A stretch of 64,000 nt of DNA, from contig NZ_JHYO01000002.1 in the NCBI RefSeq assembly GCF_000688235.1, positions 62,001 through 126,000 of the forward strand, in the 5' to 3' direction. Origin of the DNA: Terasakiella pusilla DSM 6293. GTDB lineage: Bacteria; Pseudomonadota; Alphaproteobacteria; Rhodospirillales; Terasakiellaceae. The translations under genes were made by a program, and so were the position numbers. The notes below the pieces were generated by a model. It searched no databases. It was not told the DNA's origin and saw only the letters and a list, made by a program, of their open reading frames with translations. Positions 27,006 through 35,435 of the stretch are shown here, piece after piece. The first letter of the stretch is position 1. Each line of letters begins with the position of its first letter.

Positions 27006-27881
27006 TTATGGAATGAGAAGCTGATAGGGGTGGTCATGTGTCCTGATTTGGATGGGGAGCCTTAATGCAACGTCCCCATCGGCCTGAACGGGAGAGTTAG
27101 CCTCTTGTGATTTTACAACGACACTGGAAGTCTGAAGGACTTTAATATCGGCGCATTTGTGCAAGCGTTGGAATGCCATGTTCAGGCAAAAGCGTAAGAC
27201 GGAGAAAAAGTCATTTTTGCCGAAAAGGTACACTTGAAAGTTCGGTTGATCTATTCCCGTTTCATACCCTAAACAATAGGAACCTGCATAATATTTTCCG
27301 TTCATGATAATGACGGATTTTGCCTGATGGTTTTGTCGGTCACAGGTGACATCGTAACAATCTGTGCGGCAGGATTTAAGCGTTTTGAGTAAAGCGGCAA
27401 CATAGGCGAGGGCGCCAATTTTCCGTTTTAAAGAGACATCTAGCGCCGCGACGGATTTTGCGTCAAAGCCTACGCTCGCCGTCATGATGAAGCGTATGTC
27501 ATTTAGGGTGGCAAGATATATTCGTTTTGTTTTGAGTTGCTTAAAGGGGTGATCAAAATTCTGTTGGGTGACGCCAATTTCGCGGGACAGTAAATTTACC
27601 GTTCCAAAGGGGATAATGCCAAAGGGGATGGTTAGATGGTTACCCAACCCGTTGACAACATTGCTGATTGTGCCATCACCCCCTGCAATTAAAACCGCCT
27701 CTTGTCCGTGCAGGCATTTGACATAGTCTTGGCAGATCCCTTCTTTGCGACTTCTTGGTTGAGTCGGCTGTAAGGATACTTCAAAGCCATTTGAGCGCAG
27801 TCGTTCAATTGCATGATCAACCTTTTCTGCAGTGATCTTCCCCGCTCCGGGATTCCAGAAAACCAATATTTTTTTTATCAT
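27006..27881 (-). CDS. diacylglycerol kinase family lipid kinase
   Basis: A 291-residue protein of the YegS/DagK catalytic family. It opens with ILVFWNPGAGK, has the nucleotide motif IAGGDGTISNVVNGL, then PFGTVNLLSREIG and a C-terminal beta-sandwich ending with a QADGD motif. These soluble kinases phosphorylate diacylglycerol or other lipids with ATP. In this locus it would draw on the same diacylglycerol pool as the glycosyltransferases. It stands alone between the CPBP operon and the cobalamin operon. Confidence 0.87.
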   Translation of the reverse strand: MIKKILVFWNPGAGKITAEKVDHAIERLRSNGFEVSLQPTQPRSRKEGICQDYVKCLHGQEAVLIAGGDGTISNVVNGLGNHLTIPFGIIPFGTVNLLSREIGVTQQNFDHPFKQLKTKRIYLATLNDIRFIMTASVGFDAKSVAALDVSLKRKIGALAYVAALLKTLKSCRTDCYDVTCDRQNHQAKSVIIMNGKYYAGSYCLGYETGIDQPNFQVYLFGKNDFFSVLRFCLNMAFQRLHKCADIKVLQTSSVVVKSQEANSPVQADGDVALRLPIQIRTHDHPYQLLIP

Positions 27882-28032
27882 TCTAACTCTTTAGTGTGGC
27901 AAGACATCCAGAACGTTTTGTCCTTATAAAAACAAGCACGTACACTGGCAAGAGTATGAATATGTCTGGTCGGTTGTCAAATGTCTTTAAACATCTCTTA
28001 CAAATTGAAGAGAAGAGGGCGTTTTATATGGC

Positions 28033-28719
28033 TTAGTTGTTTTTGTCCGATGTGTTCCAGCTTCTTTTGGTTTTGTGCCAGACGGTGCAGGTTTCCCGTG
28101 AAGCGGTATAGACTGCTTCGCCCAATGCTTTGCCCACGTTCGTGTGCAGGCCGGCAAACATGGTGTTGCTGGCTTCTTTTGGGCACGCAATGACAATGCA
28201 ATCGGTGCCTGTTCCGGTAATCGCCTGCACCTGCGGTAAATGGGTTTGGTAATAGTCCATTAGGGCGGCGGTGCGCGCTTGCGTGGCGATGGAGGACGCT
28301 TCGATCATCGCGCCATCGCTTAACGGTACATTCACCGCACAGAGGGAATTGATGGTGCCGACTTTTTCAAATGACTTCTCATGATCCGGAAAGCCGATAT
28401 GCGCCCCATTACTCAGCCCCAAAGTAATCAGGCATTGGGCCTTTACAAAACCTTGCGTGCGTTCAGCAAAATGATGATGTTCGATATGGCGCGATGTCAT
28501 CAGGCCCAAGGCGCCGCGCAATTTGTTTTTATCCAAGAGGGATTGCATATATTCCTGCGCATCAATATTGGGGCTTAAGTCCGAATTGCGGACTTCAAGC
28601 CAAGCCACCCGTTTATTTTCACAAAACCCCGGATGGGTAATGGACCAACTGAGCATGCGTTGTTCTGTCTCAAATTCTGCCACAAGCCATGGCGCAGCAT
28701 ATGAAAAGGAAAAACTCAT
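28033..28719 (-). CDS. cbiZ: adenosylcobinamide amidohydrolase
   Basis: A 228-residue CbiZ-type protein. The segments LRGALGLMTSRHI, GLSNGAHIGFP, GTINSLCAVNVPLSDGAMIEA and GTGTDCIVIACP are those of the family. It removes the aminopropanol side chain of cobinamide or of foreign cobamides, yielding adenosylcobyric acid for rebuilding as the cell's own coenzyme. It is last in the riboswitch-controlled cobalamin operon, 8 bp after tonB, consistent with salvage rather than mere uptake. Confidence 0.88.
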   Translation of the reverse strand: MSFSFSYAAPWLVAEFETEQRMLSWSITHPGFCENKRVAWLEVRNSDLSPNIDAQEYMQSLLDKNKLRGALGLMTSRHIEHHHFAERTQGFVKAQCLITLGLSNGAHIGFPDHEKSFEKVGTINSLCAVNVPLSDGAMIEASSIATQARTAALMDYYQTHLPQVQAITGTGTDCIVIACPKEASNTMFAGLHTNVGKALGEAVYTASRETCTVWHKTKRSWNTSDKNN

Positions 28720-28727
28720 TTTAACAC

Positions 28728-29540
28728 CTAACTGTTCATGAGGTCGAAACGAATGGGGATATTAAGACGGCTGGCAATCCGCATGCCGGCTTTTCGGGCG
28801 GGTTGAAATGTCCATTTTTGCAAAGCTTTCAATGCAGCACGATCCAAAATTTTATGACCGCTGGATTGTTTGATCTGGATATCGACGGGCTGACCTTCCG
28901 AATTAATATGGACACTTAAAATGACGCGCCCTTGCCAACCGCGTTTACGCGCAAGCTTGGGGTATTTGGGTTTTGGATTGCTGGCGCTTCCCATGACATA
29001 GCGCGCCGATTTAATCTCACCAGCCAGGCCAATCTGCTGAACCCCTGCCATTTGTGTGCTTCCACGGGTCGTTTGGCCTTGATCCTGCCCCTTGATGTTC
29101 TCCAACGCGGGTTGAAGCTGTTGTTTCGTGTGCGTCAAGACTGCAGGTGAGGTCGATGCGTCTTTTACAGGCTGTTTTGCCCGTACCGGCGGTTTGGGTT
29201 TTTGTTGCAGGACAAATTCAGCCTGTTTTGAAACAGGGGCATCATGAATAATCTCTGCCTCGTTGATGATCTCTTCTTTGTGGTCTTCAATGGGGGCTTG
29301 GGCGGGAACTCTTTCTTCTTCAGGGGTCGGTTGCACAGGTTCTTCCTGCTTTATCAACTGTTGCTGCATCCCGTCTGCACCGCCGGGCGACGGGCTTTCC
29401 ATAATGATTTCCACAGCCATCAGGTCTGCGCCGACAACGGGCGGCGTTACCTTGTCCCAAACAAGCAAACACCCGATAACCACCCCTGCATGCAACAGGA
29501 GGGAACATGCCAGACCTGCGGAAAGAGGGACGCGACGCAT
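28728..29540 (-). CDS. tonB: TonB-family energy transducer dedicated to cobalamin uptake
   Basis: A 270-residue protein with a short N-terminal membrane anchor (LSAGLACSLLLHAGVVIGCL), a Pro/Glu-rich spacer across the periplasm and a C-terminal TonB domain (PKYPKLARKRGWQGRVILSV, then GHKILDRAALKALQKW). It links inner-membrane proton force to the BtuB receptor. ATG 29540 overlaps the stop of the ATPase gene as TGATG; a GTG six codons earlier is less likely. No exbB/exbD genes are near, so it must use a shared ExbBD. Confidence 0.88.
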   Translation of the reverse strand: MRRVPLSAGLACSLLLHAGVVIGCLLVWDKVTPPVVGADLMAVEIIMESPSPGGADGMQQQLIKQEEPVQPTPEEERVPAQAPIEDHKEEIINEAEIIHDAPVSKQAEFVLQQKPKPPVRAKQPVKDASTSPAVLTHTKQQLQPALENIKGQDQGQTTRGSTQMAGVQQIGLAGEIKSARYVMGSASNPKPKYPKLARKRGWQGRVILSVHINSEGQPVDIQIKQSSGHKILDRAALKALQKWTFQPARKAGMRIASRLNIPIRFDLMNS

Positions 29541-30316
29541 CAGGAAATCAACCTCCACGGCACAATATAGTTTTCATCCTGATGCAGACCCAACAGCGCT
29601 TCGATCCCATAGGCCTGTTTCAGATGTGTCGGTTTCAACACATCCGCGACGGGGCCAGCTGCTTTCAGTCGCCCGTTTTGTAATAAGTACAATCGATCAC
29701 AAAAACGACTGGCAAGGTTCAGGTCATGCAAGACAACCACACAAGCCATCCCCGCACGGGCTTGCGCTTGAAGGACGTTCATGACCTGCAACTGATGGCC
29801 CGGATCAAGGTCTGCCGTGGGTTCATCGGCAAACAGGATGTGCGGGGTGCCTGCATGGGCACGCGCCAGCATGACCCGCGCACGTTCTCCACCGGATAGG
29901 GTAGAGACCAGACGATCTTTGAGATGGGTAATGTCGAAAGTCTCAAGCGCTGCATTTATCGCGGCGATATCCGCAGCCTTTTTTTGACGAAACAGGCGCT
30001 GATAGGGGAGGCGTCCCATCTCCACCACTTTCTGCACGTTCATGGGCCAATGGCAGATACTGCCTTGGGCAACATAGCCGATTTGCCGCCCGCGCGCCGC
30101 CATGGGTAAGTCGGCTAGGGGGTGTCCTTTAAATATGACGCGCCCCGATGTTGGTTCTGTGAGCCCGATGAGTGTTTTCAATAATGTGGATTTGCCAGCC
30201 CCATTGGGGCCGATCAAGCCAATCAGCTCGCCTTGTTCAACATGAAAAGAAACATCTTCCAATAATTGTTTATCATCAATGGTTACAGATAGTTGCTCCG
30301 CAGAGATCAGTGACAT
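29540..30316 (-). CDS. btuD: cobalamin ABC transporter ATP-binding protein
   Basis: A 258-residue FecE/BtuD-type ATPase: Walker A GPNGAGKST, signature LSGGERARVMLARA, Walker B ILFADEPTADLD and a switch His in VVLHDLN. It powers inner-membrane cobalamin import with BtuC. Its start overlaps the permease stop by one base. Confidence 0.9.
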   Translation of the reverse strand: MSLISAEQLSVTIDDKQLLEDVSFHVEQGELIGLIGPNGAGKSTLLKTLIGLTEPTSGRVIFKGHPLADLPMAARGRQIGYVAQGSICHWPMNVQKVVEMGRLPYQRLFRQKKAADIAAINAALETFDITHLKDRLVSTLSGGERARVMLARAHAGTPHILFADEPTADLDPGHQLQVMNVLQAQARAGMACVVVLHDLNLASRFCDRLYLLQNGRLKAAGPVADVLKPTHLKQAYGIEALLGLHQDENYIVPWRLIS

Positions 30317-31299
30317 TATCTCATCTCCCGTCTTGTTTTTAGAATGAGGTACAGAAAAAATGGGGCGCCGATCAGTGCTGTTAAAACGCCGAGGTTAATT
30401 TCCGGCTTGGACGGGATCAGGCGCACAGCGATATCCGCCAAGATTAACAAAACAGAGCCACCCAACCCGCTGACGATCAACAGCTTACTCGGTTGATAGG
30501 ACACCAGTGGACGTAACAGATGTGGCACCACCAGTCCGATAAAACCGATACTGCCCGCTGCGGACACAGAGGCACCGACGCACATCGCGGTTCCAACAAT
30601 CAAGCGCAAATTGACGCTTTTAAGGTTTACCCCCATGGAACGCGCCGTTTCCTCCCCCAAGGTCAGCGCATCAAGGGCGCGTGCTGAAGACAGGATCAAC
30701 GCCCATCCCATCACCATAAACGGAAAGGTCAGGGTCACATCCGTCATACTGCGATCCTTAAGCGAGCCCATCACCCAAAACAGCATCTCCGTCACTGCCC
30801 ACGGGGTCGGTGCAAGGCTCATGGTTAGGGAGGTCAAGGCGACGGCAAGACTGCTGATGGCAACGCCTGCAAGGATAATCGTCAGGACCGACGCATCGCG
30901 TCCCGTCAGCATAAAGATCAACCCAACAGCCACTCCCGCCCCCGTCATGCTGGCAATCGGCAAGGACCAGGCAAAACTGCTGGCAAGTCCGAAATAAATT
31001 GTGATGACACCGCCTAATCCAGCCGTTGCCGAAACACCGACAACGCCCGGTTCAGCCAATGGGTTTCTGAGTAAGCCTTGCATGGCGGCCCCACTTAAGC
31101 CGAGCGAAAAGCCGATCACAGCACCGAGTAAAACACGCGGCAAGCGGATTTCCTGCATGACGATTTGATATCCGCGCTCAGCTTCCCCCACAAGGCCGCC
31201 CCATAGGATATCTATGGGCAAGGGGGTGTAGCCGATGTAAAGGCCCAGCCCCATTGCTAAAAGCAGGGCTAACGTCAAACTGCTGGAAAGCCTGATCAT
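30316..31299 (-). CDS. btuC: cobalamin ABC transporter permease
   Basis: A 327-residue FecCD-family permease with about ten membrane helices. The motifs IRLPRVLLGAVIGFSLGLSG and AMQGLLRNPLAEPGVVGVSA, and GSIGFIGLVVPHLLRPLV near the end, are typical. It overlaps btuF by 4 bp. Assignment to cobalamin rests on the operon (riboswitch, BtuB, CbiZ), since FecCD permeases for haem or siderophores look alike. Confidence 0.9.
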   Translation of the reverse strand: MIRLSSSLTLALLLAMGLGLYIGYTPLPIDILWGGLVGEAERGYQIVMQEIRLPRVLLGAVIGFSLGLSGAAMQGLLRNPLAEPGVVGVSATAGLGGVITIYFGLASSFAWSLPIASMTGAGVAVGLIFMLTGRDASVLTIILAGVAISSLAVALTSLTMSLAPTPWAVTEMLFWVMGSLKDRSMTDVTLTFPFMVMGWALILSSARALDALTLGEETARSMGVNLKSVNLRLIVGTAMCVGASVSAAGSIGFIGLVVPHLLRPLVSYQPSKLLIVSGLGGSVLLILADIAVRLIPSKPEINLGVLTALIGAPFFLYLILKTRREMR

Positions 31300-32120
31300 G
31301 AGGTTCTCTTTCCTTTGAGGTAGTTAATCGCTTCAAATAAAAACCAGCCGCCACAGGCCCAGTATTTATCCGGTACATCGATGACGGGGGTTGTCTTCAT
31401 CATTTCCCGCAGCGCACTGTGTTTACGCAATCGGGTGGACAAGCTGAATTTTCCCCCTTTAAAAAAGCTCATAATCAAGATGTCCGGCTTTTGTAAAACC
31501 AGTTCTTCCAAAGCTAGGGAGGACCAGCCGCGCAAGCCCATCTCGCTGGCGAGATTGCGATAGCCGGCTGAATGTAAAACGGTTTCAACAAACGTATTTT
31601 GGCCCGCGCTGTACCCGCCCGGCATAAAATAGGCCGCGCGTGGTCCCTCTGGTTGAGCTGATGAGGACATGGCGGCTTTCAACTCCCCCAACAGGGCTTC
31701 GCCTTTTTCTGCTTCGCCAAGGGCTCTTGCTACTTTATGGGTTTCTGCCTCAATTTCTTCCAAAGTGACAGGCAGAGAGAGCATAAGGACAGGAATGCCT
31801 GATTGCTTCAGGATTTCTACGGTCTTGGCCCCACGCCAGCGGTTGGCAATGACCAGATCGGGTTTGAGCAGCAGAATTTCTTCTGCATTGCCGCGTGTTA
31901 TGGGCAGGTCTTGCGCCTTTTCATGTTGCAAAGATATACGCGGATCTCTTGCATCTTCAGACAGGGCGGCAATACGGGATCGTTCCGCCAATCCCATAAC
32001 GTACTGGTCGCCACAAACGCTCAGGCTGACAATACGCTGGGGCTTGTCCGCCTGTGCCTGTACGGTGAAAAGGGAAACTGCGACGGATAAAAACCCGCCG
32101 CAGATAACGCTGCGCACCAC
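31296..32120 (-). CDS. btuF: periplasmic cobalamin-binding protein
   Basis: A 274-residue type III binding protein with a signal peptide ending about residue 24 (VQAQA). QRIVSLSVCGDQYVMGLA and the ITRGNAEEILLLKPDLVIA pattern are characteristic of BtuF/FepB proteins. It starts with GTG directly abutting the stop of the preceding gene. It delivers cobalamin from the periplasm to BtuCD. Confidence 0.88.
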   Translation of the reverse strand: MVRSVICGGFLSVAVSLFTVQAQADKPQRIVSLSVCGDQYVMGLAERSRIAALSEDARDPRISLQHEKAQDLPITRGNAEEILLLKPDLVIANRWRGAKTVEILKQSGIPVLMLSLPVTLEEIEAETHKVARALGEAEKGEALLGELKAAMSSSAQPEGPRAAYFMPGGYSAGQNTFVETVLHSAGYRNLASEMGLRGWSSLALEELVLQKPDILIMSFFKGGKFSLSTRLRKHSALREMMKTTPVIDVPDKYWACGGWFLFEAINYLKGKRTS

Positions 32121-32693
32121 TTAGTGCCCCCCGCACCTGAACCGGGTGCCGGCCTGATCCAGTGGTTCTGGCTCCATGCTCAGATATTTTCGGCGGAATT
32201 CGTCCCACATGGCCAGACGTGTCCAGTCCGGGTTTTTCAAAATCCGTTCTTCATCGCTGATAAACGGGTTGGGGAAAAAGACCGTCATCATCTGTTCATT
32301 CTTGCCGTTATAAAAACGCATCCCCCAGCTCCGCGGGCTGCCGTCACTGTTGAGAATGCGATACATTTCTGCCCGCTGACAACGGCGGTGATGGGCCAGT
32401 TCCGGTGATGTCGGGTTGGTGCGGTTGCCTTTATGGTGACCGATGCACATGTGAAAATGCCAACTGCCAAAATTAACCGTCAGATATCCATCCAGCATAT
32501 TGATGCGGGTGGGCGCATTGGGCGCGTGAATTTCAAAAACCGCCCCTTGAACAAGGGGGCCGAAGACCACCTTGTCCCAATAGTTTTCAAACACATTCGT
32601 CAGGATATCCAGTAAGGTTTCTTCACTGGTATCAAGGGGGAAGATTTCAAGTTTCCCCATGCCTTCTTCTTCAACAATTTGAGAATTTGTCAT
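32121..32693 (-). CDS. conserved protein of the cobalamin operon, function unknown
   Basis: A 190-residue soluble protein placed between btuB (8 bp away) and btuF (no gap), so clearly co-expressed under the riboswitch. It has no signal peptide. A His/Cys-rich centre stands out: WHFHMCIGHHKG, then HHRRCQRAEMYR, suggesting metal or corrinoid binding. The end has one more Cys-His pair (RCGGH). I cannot assign a function; a cytoplasmic cobamide-handling or chaperone role is a guess from position only. Confidence 0.8.
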   Translation of the reverse strand: MTNSQIVEEEGMGKLEIFPLDTSEETLLDILTNVFENYWDKVVFGPLVQGAVFEIHAPNAPTRINMLDGYLTVNFGSWHFHMCIGHHKGNRTNPTSPELAHHRRCQRAEMYRILNSDGSPRSWGMRFYNGKNEQMMTVFFPNPFISDEERILKNPDWTRLAMWDEFRRKYLSMEPEPLDQAGTRFRCGGH

Positions 32694-32701
32694 AAATCAC
32701 C

Positions 32702-34558
32702 TTAAAAACTGGCCCGCACACCGACGTAGGCAGCGCGCCCGCCCGTGCCGTAGCTGGAGGCTTCGTGGTAGTCTTTGTCAAAGATATTTTCGACGCGGCC
32801 AAAGACCGTTGCCACGTCATTGATTTTGTAAGATGTCTTGAAGTCATAAACCGCAAAACCACCCATATAGCTGGACGTCGCGCTATCAAAGGTGCGCCCT
32901 TTTGCCCGTACGGACAGATCGGTTGTCAGATCGTCCATGGGTTCGTAAGCAAGGCTCAACGTCCCTTCATGTTTCGGACGACGCGCAAGGGTGCCGCCTG
33001 TGCTTTTATTTTCTGCTAATGTGTAGGTATAGGTCCCGGCCAGGGATAGGTTGTCCAATAGGTCAACAGAGAGGCCGGTTTCAACGCCGCGTGCTTCTGC
33101 TTCGTTGATATTTACGTAACCTGAGCCAACCCAATTGATCAGGTTTTTGGTCGTGTTTTCAAAGTAGGTCACATCAAGGACAATTCGGTCCTCCCACAAC
33201 GGTTGTTCAACACCGAAGTCCCAGCCGCGGCTTTCTTCCGGCTTCAGGTTCGGGTTGCCGCCCCCCCAAACACTTTCATAGAGTTCGTAAAGGCTTGGGG
33301 CGCGAAAACCCGTACCAAGACTGCTGTGAAAGCGGGTTTGTGTGCTGTCCAGCGTATAAGAACCCGTCAAACGATAGGTGTCGTGATTGCCATATTTTTC
33401 ATGGTCATCCAGACGAGCCCCGGCAGATAGGACCAAGTTTTCGACCGCTTCAATCTGATAGGTCGCAAAATACCCGTTGTTGCGGACCTTCTGATCAATA
33501 CCGGCCTGTTCTGTATGTTCCTGTTCAGTTTCAGCGCCAAAAACGATATTCTGCGCGTCCGTGATTTTAAAATTTCCCTGATATTCAAACTTGTTTTTGT
33601 CGCCATCAAAATATGAATTTCGGGCATCCCCCAGATAGGTGTCACGCTCGCTACTGATGTAACTGACGCCAAACTTATTGGTCAGACGGTTGTCAAACAG
33701 GGCCAGGTTTGCGCCCAGATAGGCGGTGCTTTCGCGCTTTCGCATATTGTCGTTGCGATCGACGGCACGACCGCCGGACCAGTTGTCATATTCGATCTCA
33801 GAGCGCATATGGCGCAGCTTGGTTTCAACCGAGAAATTGTCTGTAAACTGGACACCAAAATTGGCATTAATCGTCAGGTTCTCTGCCCCATCGTCCTCAT
33901 CATTGCCGTTGCGTTCATCCGCAGATGAGAAGCCTTGCGTGTCCAGATAGCTGGCGCTGACGGCATAGGACAGTTTCTGATGGGCACCGGATAGGGACGC
34001 TTTCAGGTTTTTGGTATTGTAACTGCCATATTCCGCCGATACGGATGAGCGTGGCGCGCCTTTGCCTTTTTTTGTAATGATATTGATGACCCCGCCCATG
34101 GCATCACCGCCATAAAGCGTACTTTGCGGACCACGTACGATCTCGATCCGTTCGATATCGGTGACCATAAGATGCCCAAAGTCATAAGAAGGTTGGGCGG
34201 CACTGGGGTCTGCCATTTCGACGCCATCAATCAACAATTGAGTGTGATAGGCGCTCATGCCCCGCATGAAAATAGAGGTGCTTGCGCCAAAGCTTCCTGT
34301 CTGTGTAATGGACAGACCGGGAACTTTACGTAAGACATCAATGACTTCGCGGGCTTGGTCGCGCTCAATTTCTTCAGCGGTGATAACGGTTGTCGAGCTA
34401 CCGACTTTAGAAATCGGTGTTTCCATCCGAGTGGCTGTCACCACCACTTCTTCGGTTTCCGCGTCCTGTGCTTGGGCCGTGGAAATCGACAGTGCTACTA
34501 TACCTGCACAAATGCCGAGGCATTTGACAGGGCGAACGAGTTCGTTCAGAGTGCGCAT
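32702..34558 (-). CDS. btuB: TonB-dependent vitamin B12 receptor
   Basis: A 618-residue outer-membrane receptor. The signal peptide ends AQAQ, followed by a TonB box-like EEVVVTATRME. A plug domain (VIDVLRKVPGLSITQTGSFG, then IERIEIVRGPQSTLYGGDAMGG) and a 22-strand barrel ending in the terminal aromatic-residue motif GVRASF complete it. ATG 34558 has GGAG six bases away; a GTG at 34594 with GGAGG is an alternative. It is first gene of the operon behind the cobalamin riboswitch. Confidence 0.92.
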   Translation of the reverse strand: MRTLNELVRPVKCLGICAGIVALSISTAQAQDAETEEVVVTATRMETPISKVGSSTTVITAEEIERDQAREVIDVLRKVPGLSITQTGSFGASTSIFMRGMSAYHTQLLIDGVEMADPSAAQPSYDFGHLMVTDIERIEIVRGPQSTLYGGDAMGGVINIITKKGKGAPRSSVSAEYGSYNTKNLKASLSGAHQKLSYAVSASYLDTQGFSSADERNGNDEDDGAENLTINANFGVQFTDNFSVETKLRHMRSEIEYDNWSGGRAVDRNDNMRKRESTAYLGANLALFDNRLTNKFGVSYISSERDTYLGDARNSYFDGDKNKFEYQGNFKITDAQNIVFGAETEQEHTEQAGIDQKVRNNGYFATYQIEAVENLVLSAGARLDDHEKYGNHDTYRLTGSYTLDSTQTRFHSSLGTGFRAPSLYELYESVWGGGNPNLKPEESRGWDFGVEQPLWEDRIVLDVTYFENTTKNLINWVGSGYVNINEAEARGVETGLSVDLLDNLSLAGTYTYTLAENKSTGGTLARRPKHEGTLSLAYEPMDDLTTDLSVRAKGRTFDSATSSYMGGFAVYDFKTSYKINDVATVFGRVENIFDKDYHEASSYGTGGRAAYVGVRASF

Positions 34559-34874
34559 TGCAGACTCCGTCTGTGTGAATTTATCCAAGTTCACGAAGCC
34601 TCCGAGTGATCCGCCAAGATTTTCGGGGGCTTCATGCGTTTAAGCTACTGCGGATTGAACAACCCAACCCGTCAGTAACCATGCCCCATAAAGGACACGG
34701 CAAAAGGCAGCGATTTTCTACAAAAGACACAAAGATCCTTTGAGCAAATCGAAGATATGTTCTGGATGGAAACAATTTGGAAAAATGAGATTCCCACCAC
34801 AGCGACACTTTATGCGTCACCACAATGGGTAGCCATGCCTTCAAACCTTCCCGTATGAAGGACGGGTAACGCTA
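34559..34874 (-). other. long leader between cobalamin riboswitch and btuB
   Basis: About 315 bases without a gene on either strand. One short stem (CCCGT 34850-34854 with ACGGG 34862-34866) follows the aptamer and might be part of the expression platform, but no T run follows it. Nothing else is recognised. Confidence 0.5.
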
Positions 34875-35048
34875 ACGTGGGCAGGTCTCCTGACTCACGG
34901 GTCTATGCTAATCGGTTCGACCTTCCCGGCTGTGTGCACTTGCCAGTGATCCTTCTTAGAACCGACGCTTACCGTTTACAGTTGCGGGGGCAGTGCTGGA
35001 TTTACACCAGCTTCCCATTTTCACCCCAAAATGTTCGGGGCACCAACG
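34875..35048 (-). ncRNA. cobalamin riboswitch
   Basis: Read on the minus strand, the region has the conserved elements of the cobalamin aptamer in order: GGTGCC at the 5' end, GGTGAAAATGGGAA, then GGTGTAAATCCAGC. The central B12 box core GCCCCCGCAACTGTAA follows, then GCCGGGAAGG and the 3' strand GTCAGGAGACCTGCC. It binds adenosylcobalamin or related cobamides and would lower expression of the seven-gene operon starting with btuB when the cofactor is abundant. Confidence 0.92.
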
Positions 35049-35097
35049 TCTGCGATTTTTATATTCGATTTAAATATAAGAGTCAAATAATCGAAAC

Positions 35098-35271
35098 ATG
35101 CATAACGGCTATATTCTTTTCCTCAAAGAAATGGGGGCATGGGGATTACATCGGCAAGGGGGCAAAGCTCAAGCGCTGATCAGTTACTCAATAGGGGCTA
35201 CTCGCCTTGAGGATGAGGAACGCAAGCTGGTTCTCAACTTCCTGATGGAAAATGCCAAAGATGCGCCTTAA
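35098..35271 (+). CDS. candidate small protein (57 residues)
   Basis: An open frame from ATG 35098 to TAA 35269-35271 encodes a charged, compact 57-residue peptide: MHNGYILFLKEMGAWG at the start and RLEDEERKLVLNFLMENAKD at the end, the latter a plausible amphipathic helix. No strong ribosome site is seen. It lies divergently upstream of the riboswitch and a plus-strand terminator follows at 35384. It may be a real small protein or the tail of a lost gene. Confidence 0.35.
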   Translation: MHNGYILFLKEMGAWGLHRQGGKAQALISYSIGATRLEDEERKLVLNFLMENAKDAP

Positions 35272-35383
35272 TATTGGTTGAATATGAGGATATGGGTATG
35301 AATTGCTGTCACAACTTCACCTATATTTATTTTTTGGGGCTTCGGGTGGTTTCAACGACACACTGACCGTCGAAGATTAATCA

Positions 35384-35434
35384 GTTTACCCTCCGGTTCA
35401 AATGGTATGTGGATCGGAGGGTAAACAGTTTTTT
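35384..35434 (+). terminator. intrinsic terminator upstream of the histidine kinase 3' end
   Basis: Perfect 12-bp stem: GTTTACCCTCCG (35384-35395) with CGGAGGGTAAAC (35415-35426), followed by AG and six T. It ends plus-strand transcripts; the minus-strand kinase operon also runs through this hairpin, though without a T run on that side. Confidence 0.75.
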
Positions 35435-35435
35435 C

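Noticed and set aside
34877..35179. Plus-strand open frame across the riboswitch
   Set aside because: It is the complement of the conserved cobalamin aptamer; conservation is explained by the RNA.
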